Below are positions 5,946 through 11,546 of a DNA stretch of 11,546 nucleotides, one piece after another; positions within the stretch are counted from its first letter, which is position 1, and each line of letters starts with the position of its first letter. This stretch comes from Tannerellaceae bacterium (GTDB lineage: Bacteria > Bacteroidota > Bacteroidia > Bacteroidales > Tannerellaceae): contig JAISMW010000055.1 of the NCBI GenBank assembly GCA_031276545.1, positions 1 through 11,546 of the forward strand. The letters are read 5' to 3'. A model generated the notes under the pieces. That model searched no databases. It was given only the letters and a program-made list of their open reading frames with translations, and was not told the origin of the DNA. Both the position numbers and the translations under genes were made by a program.

Positions 5946-7966
5946 AATTTGAACTCACTTCCCCTTTCACTCCTACGGGCGACCAGCCGGAAGCGATAGA
6001 GGCGCTGTCGGAAGGATTAAGAAACGGTGTGCCCTACCAGACCCTGCTGGGCGTTACCGGTTCGGGGAAAACCTTTACCATTGCCAATGTGATCAACAGA
6101 GTGCAAAGGCCTGCACTGATCATGAGCCACAACAAAACACTGGCCGCCCAATTGTACAGCGAGTTTAAGGCCTTCTTCCCCAACAATGCCGTTGAGTATT
6201 TCGTTTCGTACTACGACTATTACCAGCCGGAAGCCTATCTGCCTACTACCGATACATACATCGAGAAAGACCTCAAGATAAATGAGGAAATAGACAAGCT
6301 CCGCCTGCGTGCCACGGCCTCCCTGCTATCGGGGCGGAGGGATGTGATTGTCGTGTCGTCGGTTTCCTGCCTTTACGGTATGGCCGATCCTACGGCTTTC
6401 GCAGAGAAAGTAGTCCACCTGGAAAAAGGTATGAAAATAAACCGGGACGTGATGCTGCGAAAGTTTGTGGATGCCTTGTACATAAACAATAAGGTGGACT
6501 TCAACAGCGGAAGTTTCCGCGTAAACGGAGATACCGTAGACATCTTCCCGGCCATCGAATCCTTCGACGGCATGGCGTACAGGATTGAGTTCTGGGGAGA
6601 CGAAATCGAACGCATCTCCTCGTTCGCTCCTTCAACGGGAGTAGAAATAGACGAGCAGGACGCACTGAACATCTACCCTACCAACCTTTTCGTCACCACG
6701 CAGGAACGGATCGACCGGGCAATCGGTCAGATCCGCACAGACCTGAACCGACAGATGGAATTTCTGAGCAAAACGGGAAAAGCATACGAGGCCAAACGCC
6801 TGTACGAACGGGTCTCCTTCGACCTGGAAATGATTCGCGAACTGGGATATTGCGCCGGCATAGAGAATTATTCGCGTTATTTCGACGGACGGGATGCGGG
6901 AGAACGCCCCTACTGTTTGCTGGACTATTTCCCCGAAGATTTTTTACTGGTGGTAGACGAAAGCCATGCCACCGTCCCGCAAATTCGCTCCATGTACGGC
7001 GGCGACCATTCGCGCAAGCAAAACCTGGTGGAATACGGCTTTCGCCTGCCGGCAGCAATGGATAACCGCCCGCTTACGTTTGAAGAGTTTGAGGCCTTTA
7101 CCTCGACAGCTATCTACGTGAGCGCCACCCCGGCCGACTACGAACTGGCCAAAAGCGAAGGCATCATTGTCGATCAGGTGATCCGTCCCACCGGCTTGCT
7201 CGACCCGGTGATCGACGTCCGCCCTACCCTGACCCAGATAGACGACCTGATGGAAGAGATAGCCCGCCGTTCGGCCGTCAACGAGCGGGTACTGGTCACC
7301 ACCCTTACCAAACGCATGGCGGAAGAACTCACCACGTACCTGCTTCGTATGGGAATCAGCTGCAATTACATACACAGTGATGTGGAAACCCTGGATCGTA
7401 TCCGGATTATGGACGATTTGCGCAAAGGGCTTTTCGATGTACTGATTGGCGTCAACCTGCTCCGCGAAGGACTGGATTTGCCGGAAGTGTCGCTGGTTGC
7501 CATTCTGGATGCCGACAAGGAAGGGTTCCTGCGTTCGCACCGTTCGCTGACGCAAACGGCCGGTCGCGCCGCACGCAACGTGAACGGGAAAGTGATATTC
7601 TATGCCGACCGGATAACCGAAAGTATGCAGCTTACGATAAACGAGACCAACCGTCGCCGGGAAAAACAACTGGCATACAACGAAAAGCACGGAATCACGC
7701 CTGCGCAGGTGATGAAAGCAGGCGTATCCATGCTGGCAGGCAGGGCGGCGCCTGCGGAAGAACCTTTGCCTTATATCGAACCCGAGCCAAGCCTCGTGGC
7801 CGACCCCATCGTGCAGTACATGAGCCGTCCGCAACTGGAACAGGCCATCGAATATACGAAAAAGCAGATGGCCGAATCGGCTCAGAATCTCGACTTCCTC
7901 GAGGCTGCCCAGTACCGCGACGAGCTGATCAAAATGAAGGATTTACTTCACACACTGTCCGACTGA
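5942..7966 (+). CDS. uvrB: UvrABC excinuclease subunit B
   Basis: UvrB is the damage-verification helicase-like subunit of nucleotide excision repair; with UvrA it loads on lesions and then recruits UvrC. The protein is 674 residues from the ATG at 5942, giving MKFELTSPFTPTGDQPEAI, the conserved beginning; the frame is open further upstream (to 5861) but that part lies over pspC and is not real. Motifs: Walker A GVTGSGKT (37-44), the beta-hairpin/DNA-wedge region YYDYYQPEAYLP, Walker B DESH (339-342), the helicase motifs VSATP and GLDLPEVSLV, TAGRAARN, and a C-terminal UVR coiled-coil (about 625-670) that binds UvrC. All appear intact. ATGA overlap with pspC suggests coupling; the amidase gene follows after 23 bp. 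The interdomain linker carries an acidic, Pro-rich stretch (about 600-622). Confidence 0.97.
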   Translation: MKFELTSPFTPTGDQPEAIEALSEGLRNGVPYQTLLGVTGSGKTFTIANVINRVQRPALIMSHNKTLAAQLYSEFKAFFPNNAVEYFVSYYDYYQPEAYLPTTDTYIEKDLKINEEIDKLRLRATASLLSGRRDVIVVSSVSCLYGMADPTAFAEKVVHLEKGMKINRDVMLRKFVDALYINNKVDFNSGSFRVNGDTVDIFPAIESFDGMAYRIEFWGDEIERISSFAPSTGVEIDEQDALNIYPTNLFVTTQERIDRAIGQIRTDLNRQMEFLSKTGKAYEAKRLYERVSFDLEMIRELGYCAGIENYSRYFDGRDAGERPYCLLDYFPEDFLLVVDESHATVPQIRSMYGGDHSRKQNLVEYGFRLPAAMDNRPLTFEEFEAFTSTAIYVSATPADYELAKSEGIIVDQVIRPTGLLDPVIDVRPTLTQIDDLMEEIARRSAVNERVLVTTLTKRMAEELTTYLLRMGISCNYIHSDVETLDRIRIMDDLRKGLFDVLIGVNLLREGLDLPEVSLVAILDADKEGFLRSHRSLTQTAGRAARNVNGKVIFYADRITESMQLTINETNRRREKQLAYNEKHGITPAQVMKAGVSMLAGRAAPAEEPLPYIEPEPSLVADPIVQYMSRPQLEQAIEYTKKQMAESAQNLDFLEAAQYRDELIKMKDLLHTLSD

Positions 7967-7989
7967 ATCCAATCCAATTACAATATGAC

Positions 7990-8934
7990 ATGAAAACAAG
8001 TGCCGGAATAAACGTATTATGGGTATGCTTCGCCTTCCTGTCGGCCCCTGCGGCCGTCTGCGCGCAGAGCGATACCCTGTATTGCACGGAGGAAGACCGC
8101 GCCGTGTTCGACAAATACCTTGCATATATGGAGGCGAAAGACTCGCTGCCGTTTGATTCCCTTATGCTGGAAACGGCCTTCTTCTTCCTCGGAACGCCAT
8201 ACACAGGGGCTACGCTGGAGCGTGAACCGGAAGGCCTGGTGGTGAATCTTCGCGAACTGGACTGTTTTACCTTCGTCGAGAATGTAATAGCCCTCGCGCG
8301 TACCGTAGCCGAAGGTGCGCCGGATTTCGGGAAATATACCGGCCACCTGAAGCTCATACGCTACCGGGAAGGGAAAATAACGGGATACACAGACCGGCTG
8401 CATTACACCTCGGACTGGCTGTACGAAAACGAACGGAAGCAAATCCTGAAGCACAATACCGGAGAAATAGGCGGACAAGCCTGTACGTTCAATCTTCATT
8501 TCATGTCCTCGCACCCCGGCAGCTATGGCCCGTTGAAGGCCGATACGTCGCTGATTCCCGTCATAAAAGAAACCGAACAGCGGATAAATGCCCGCACGTC
8601 CTACTATCATTTCATTCCCAAACACGGGATAGACTCCTTTGCCGTGCATCTGCACAATGCGGACATCGTGGGCTTTGTGACGGCCATTCCGGGGCTTGAC
8701 ATTTCGCATACCGGCCTCATTGCAAGAAATGCCGACACGCTGACGTTCATTCATGCCTCTTCGCTGGCCAAAGAAGTGATCATAAACAAGGAATCGCTGA
8801 AGGAATACGCCGAAAGCGGAAAGAACTGCACCGGTATCATCACGGCACGCCCCCTCCGGCCTGTTCCTGCGGAAAAACCGGAAGAACCGGAAGATCAGAA
8901 CAGCTCGAAGGCAAACTTCACACCTATACTTTGA
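7990..8934 (+). CDS. DUF1460 NlpC/P60-type N-acetylmuramoyl-L-alanine amidase
   Basis: A 314-residue exported protein with a signal peptide (residues 1-25, cleavage probably after CA or CAQ near residue 25) and one DUF1460 domain. DUF1460 is an NlpC/P60-fold family characterised as cell-wall amidases that cleave the MurNAc-L-Ala bond of peptidoglycan fragments. Catalytic residues are visible: Cys92 in LRELDCFTFVENV, His240 in DISHTGL, and a likely third residue His255 in FIHASS. The context LGTPYTGATLE (around 68-78) is the usual start of the fold. The last 25 or so residues (from RPVPAEKPEEPEDQ) are polar and charged and look like an extra tail; they are encoded antisense to the end of the DUF5686 gene. 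It follows uvrB by 23 bp and is probably co-transcribed. It likely acts in the periplasm in wall turnover or recycling. Confidence 0.9.
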   Translation: MKTSAGINVLWVCFAFLSAPAAVCAQSDTLYCTEEDRAVFDKYLAYMEAKDSLPFDSLMLETAFFFLGTPYTGATLEREPEGLVVNLRELDCFTFVENVIALARTVAEGAPDFGKYTGHLKLIRYREGKITGYTDRLHYTSDWLYENERKQILKHNTGEIGGQACTFNLHFMSSHPGSYGPLKADTSLIPVIKETEQRINARTSYYHFIPKHGIDSFAVHLHNADIVGFVTAIPGLDISHTGLIARNADTLTFIHASSLAKEVIINKESLKEYAESGKNCTGIITARPLRPVPAEKPEEPEDQNSSKANFTPIL

Positions 8935-11060
8935 TACTCCAGCCGGCGGAAGGCGGCAAAGAATGCAATATTAAAGATATGATTCCCGATGCCGTACCCT
9001 ATCTCGGTATAGGAAGGCAACGCCGGAGTCCACAGCCGGCTGAAATAAAGACGCTCGGCAAACACATATTTGGAGGCTTCCTTTTCGAGAAACTGAAGCA
9101 GGATGAAAGGGCTTTGGTACATAAGGTGCACCTGCGCATACCGGTCGGAGGCGTAGAACCATTCCCTGCCCAGCAGATTGAATACGCCTCCTATCTGATC
9201 GTCCCACGTATCGGGAAAGTTCCTGCGGGTAAAATACCGGAAGTCCGTAAAGTAGGAAGACTTCTTCGACGTATACATTCCGGCGCTGACGTGGTAATTA
9301 AGCCGCTGAAGCAATCCCAGCGGTACGCTCTGCTGCACGTCGGCCTCTATCCGTCCGTAATCGCCCTCGCTATACCATACGCCGGGATAGGACTTGGCAA
9401 ATTCTACCGACAGAGTGGGATAATAGGAATACACATAGATTTTCTGTCTTCCGTTCATGCGGTAATAATACCGGGGTGTACAGGAGATACCGACGGTGGA
9501 AGTGAAATCATGATAATTGCTGTTCACAATCTTCCTTATTTCGTCGCCCACTTCGATGTCGAACTTGCGTGTCACAGGATTGCGGCGGTTGTAAGTAAGA
9601 GCGGTCGTAAGCCGGAAGCCGTTGAACAGGTCTATCCCGTTCGATACATCCACATAGTAATGGCGAAAATACCGGAGGTTCAGGTCTTCGGCCTTGAAAG
9701 AAGAATCGGCCAACTGACGGTTAATCTCCTGCATCATCCCGAAAGAATAGCTCTGGTTGCCGTTGCCTGCCAGCACACGGAGGGAGGCCAGCCTTTCAGG
9801 CCAGTATTCCCAGACGCCTTCCGCCTTGAAGAAAATCTCCCTGCGCCTGGAAACAAACCCCAGTTCGGGAGTAAAGACAAGCCGTGTTTCATTCCCGTAG
9901 CGTTTCTGTATCCTCATACGTTGCCTGAAAGAAATACCTTCGTTTTTGGAATAGCCGAGCTGCGAGGGATTCAGGATACCGTAATAGCGGATGTACGTAT
10001 TCTTGTAGTCGAGGCTCATGGGATTCGTAAGCATTTCGGTAAACGCCAGATACGGATTGTGCCGGGCGGGAATGGACGCGTCCGAATCCGCCGGCTTGCC
10101 GTCGGCTGCCTGCGCGTAGAGAGCCTTCTCTTCGTCGGGCAGCGGCATATCGCGCATCTGTTCCCAGTAGAGCGAATCCGGCACGATGGCCACCGAATCC
10201 GACAGATGTCCGTAATAGCTCGACAGATTCAGAGACGGAGCCCCGGCCACCGAATCGCCCTGTGCCCAGACAACGGACGTATACCGGTATTTTAAATGGT
10301 ACGTGCCGGATACGGCATTCCCCATCATGCGATAGGTAAGCGTAAGATCGGCCGTCTCCGGCAGATTGAAGCGGTCGGGCTGCTGTCCGTACGTAATCGT
10401 AAGGATAAATTCCGAGAAATAATACCGCCCGCTCAATTCTATCCGGGCTATCGTCCAGGTTTTGTCCGCAACGTACAGGTAGCCGCTGATGAGCTTCTGG
10501 CTGAAATTCCTCGGCAGGAAGCGGATGCGATATATCTTCGTCCCGGAAGGCGAAGTTTCGGTATCCGTCAGATGGAAGTCGTAGTATTTAAAAGCATTCC
10601 TGGCCGTAGGCATCAGCACCCCGTCGTTGAAAGCCGTCGAGGCGTAAATATTCAAGTTAAGAAAATTAAGTATTTCCCGCTGTTTCTGCCGGCTGGGAAT
10701 ATAGCTACCGTGGATGGCTTTAAAATCGTGAAAGAACGAATTTGGCGCTTCAAATCTGGAAAGGCCTGTCATCTCGAATACCATGTCGGGAACCTGCAGG
10801 TTCACCGGAAACAGATGATGAGCAAAACGAATCAGGACGTTTTTCTCCAGTATTTTGCTCCGTCCTTTAATGTAGATTTCCGCCTCCGAGCCGGCCAGCA
10901 GCGTCTTGTACCGGGCAGCATGTGCTATCACCTGCTGCATAATCGAATCGGCCGGCTGCATCGTGCGCCCCTGCGCCTTCGCCCCGGTGTATACCGTCAG
11001 ACAGAGGAAGAAAAGCGCTTCCAGAAAAGCCCCGTACAGACGTATTGTTCCTACATGCAT
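8895..11060 (-). CDS. DUF5686 outer-membrane beta-barrel protein
   Basis: A 721-residue protein with an N-terminal hydrophobic signal (about residues 9-29, ending AKAQG) and then directly a DUF5686-type region: ADSIMQQVIAHAARYKTLLAGSEAEIYIKG, LPRNFSQKLISGYLYVADKTW, RFNLPETADLTLTYRM. The C-terminal two fifths alternate aromatic and polar strands typical of an outer-membrane barrel and end in VKFAFELF, a terminal-Phe beta-signal for BAM insertion. Many homologues begin with a carboxypeptidase-regulatory-like (CarbopepD_reg_2) domain of about 90 residues before DUF5686; here there is no room for one, so this is the short form. Function of the family is not known; transport or envelope maintenance is a guess. 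Its end overlaps the amidase gene antiparallel by 40 bp, so no intergenic terminator separates them. It has its own promoter candidate at 11088-11095. Confidence 0.85.
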   Translation of the reverse strand: MHVGTIRLYGAFLEALFFLCLTVYTGAKAQGRTMQPADSIMQQVIAHAARYKTLLAGSEAEIYIKGRSKILEKNVLIRFAHHLFPVNLQVPDMVFEMTGLSRFEAPNSFFHDFKAIHGSYIPSRQKQREILNFLNLNIYASTAFNDGVLMPTARNAFKYYDFHLTDTETSPSGTKIYRIRFLPRNFSQKLISGYLYVADKTWTIARIELSGRYYFSEFILTITYGQQPDRFNLPETADLTLTYRMMGNAVSGTYHLKYRYTSVVWAQGDSVAGAPSLNLSSYYGHLSDSVAIVPDSLYWEQMRDMPLPDEEKALYAQAADGKPADSDASIPARHNPYLAFTEMLTNPMSLDYKNTYIRYYGILNPSQLGYSKNEGISFRQRMRIQKRYGNETRLVFTPELGFVSRRREIFFKAEGVWEYWPERLASLRVLAGNGNQSYSFGMMQEINRQLADSSFKAEDLNLRYFRHYYVDVSNGIDLFNGFRLTTALTYNRRNPVTRKFDIEVGDEIRKIVNSNYHDFTSTVGISCTPRYYYRMNGRQKIYVYSYYPTLSVEFAKSYPGVWYSEGDYGRIEADVQQSVPLGLLQRLNYHVSAGMYTSKKSSYFTDFRYFTRRNFPDTWDDQIGGVFNLLGREWFYASDRYAQVHLMYQSPFILLQFLEKEASKYVFAERLYFSRLWTPALPSYTEIGYGIGNHIFNIAFFAAFRRLEYQSIGVKFAFELF

Positions 11061-11087
11061 GGATTCCCTGTTCCGTTAATCATGTTT

Positions 11088-11095
11088 CAAATGTA
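11088..11095 (-). promoter_or_regulatory. -7 box (TACATTTG) for the DUF5686 gene
   Basis: On the minus strand TACATTTG matches TAnnTTTG exactly and ends 27 nt before the ATG at 11060, leaving a leader of about 20 nt. A clear -33 TTTG is not seen at 19-21 bp spacing. Confidence 0.5.
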
Positions 11096-11378
11096 GCACA
11101 ATCCTGTTGAATATGCCGGATATCCGGGAGTAAAAAACCGTCTTCGCCACAAAATTGCTGTCTTCCTCCCCGGCGCCGGAAACGCCTTCGGATCTTTCCT
11201 CCCGTAGAACCGTCTTTGTTTGTAAGCAATAAGTAATCGCTGCATAAATCCATCTCTTTTTTCATTCCGCTAAGTCAGCCTTTTTTTTGATTGTGCGTAA
11301 CATAAGATCATTAATTGAATATTACGGTTGTTTCGGAGTATTTTTTCGGTTATCATGCCGGTATCTGAATTATTTCTT

Positions 11379-11386
11379 TACATTTG
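11379..11386 (+). promoter_or_regulatory. -7 box (TACATTTG) facing the right edge
   Basis: TACATTTG matches TAnnTTTG on the plus strand in AT-rich sequence and is the same octamer as the DUF5686 promoter in the opposite direction. It suggests that a plus-strand unit begins here and continues beyond the window. Confidence 0.4.
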
Positions 11387-11414
11387 TATTTGTAATCAAC
11401 ATAATAGAATTAAC

Positions 11415-11456
11415 ATGAGAATACTAAGAAACTGTTTTGATTTAACAATTACTTAA
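11415..11456 (+). CDS. Possible 13-codon leader peptide
   Basis: An ATG at 11415 opens 13 codons (MRILRNCFDLTIT) before a TAA at 11454-11456, 28 nt after the promoter candidate at 11379-11386. Short upstream frames of this kind can be leader peptides, but there is no diagnostic residue run (no amino-acid repeat as in biosynthetic attenuators), so it may be chance. Confidence 0.15.
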   Translation: MRILRNCFDLTIT

Positions 11457-11467
11457 TTCTATTGATC

Positions 11468-11546
11468 ATGATCTGTATCATTGTCATGTATATCATGGTC
11501 TGTGATGATTCTGTATCTACTTCATACTCTTTGCTGAGCCTTCTGT
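11468..11546 (+). CDS. Possible start of an unidentified gene running off the right edge
   Basis: From ATG 11468 the frame is open to the window end (26 codons), giving MICIIVMYIMVCDDSVSTSY and then a Leu/Ser-rich stretch. The beginning is hydrophobic, but the family cannot be recognised. It lies about 80 nt downstream of an exact -7 box. Near-direct repeats are seen within it, ATCATGATCTGT and ATCATGGTCTGT. It is short enough to be open by chance. Confidence 0.25.
   Translation, partial: MICIIVMYIMVCDDSVSTSYSLLSLL

Larger units (their letters stand above)
11061..11546. other. AT-rich stretch without an assigned gene
   Basis: No recognisable complete gene is present. Visible items are a minus-strand promoter candidate (11088-11095), a 12-bp palindrome CCGGATATCCGG (11116-11127), a 10-bp palindrome CCGGCGCCGG (11170-11179), a T8 run near 11281, a plus-strand promoter candidate (11379-11386) and two short frames to its right. 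Composition turns strongly AT-rich after about 11220. A 61-residue minus frame (11080-11265) has no recognisable features and looks spurious. Confidence 0.6.

Noticed and set aside
8931..11096. Long plus-strand frames of 454 and 266 codons opposite the DUF5686 gene
   Set aside because: They are antisense shadows of a clear outer-membrane protein gene; the translations show no family features.
11080..11265. 61-codon minus-strand frame upstream of the DUF5686 gene
   Set aside because: It covers the DUF5686 promoter candidate, has an arginine-rich unpatterned sequence and no recognisable domain.
11281..11288. T8 run as an intrinsic terminator
   Set aside because: No stable hairpin lies directly before it and no plus-strand gene ends here.

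Overview
The window is a stretch of chromosome from a member of the Bacteroidetes, most likely order Bacteroidales (Bacteroides/Parabacteroides-like). The evidence is the set of families (DUF4924, a DUF4369/thioredoxin lipoprotein, a DUF1460 amidase, a DUF5686 outer-membrane protein), the lack of strong Shine-Dalgarno sequences, and five TAnnTTTG elements (the Bacteroidetes -7 promoter box) placed before genes. No complete mobile element, CRISPR array, rRNA or tRNA was seen.

Left part (1-1541): a small insertion-sequence graveyard. A piece of an ISL3-type transposase lies on the minus strand and runs off the left edge. A piece of an IS5-type transposase lies on the plus strand beside it. Next comes a complete minus-strand gene of a Bacteroidales-specific hypothetical family with a probable fibronectin-III-like C-terminus, ending at a hairpin. 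It is followed by a gene-free stretch holding a 21-bp minisatellite of eight units.

Operon A (1542-4536, plus): DUF4924 protein, rmlD (dTDP-4-dehydrorhamnose reductase) and prfC (release factor 3), packed with 0 and 7 bp gaps and followed by a hairpin. Next is a single gene for a periplasm-facing thioredoxin-like lipoprotein (4642-5652) with its own promoter candidate.

Operon B (5739-8934, plus): a small PspC-domain membrane protein overlaps the start of uvrB by an ATGA junction, and a DUF1460 NlpC/P60 amidase follows 23 bp later. The promoter candidate of this unit sits between the arms of a perfect 15-bp inverted repeat, the best candidate regulatory site in the window. The amidase gene converges on a DUF5686 outer-membrane beta-barrel gene (8895-11060, minus), and the two coding sequences overlap antiparallel by 40 bp. 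The right end (11061-11546) is AT-rich, has divergent promoter candidates, and may hold the start of an unrecognised plus-strand gene.

Most of the window is ordinary housekeeping and envelope chromosome. The items most worth a second look are the inverted repeat around the pspC-uvrB promoter, the 21-bp minisatellite, the antiparallel overlap of amidase and barrel, and the unidentified right-edge transcription unit. I saw no clear undescribed multi-gene system.
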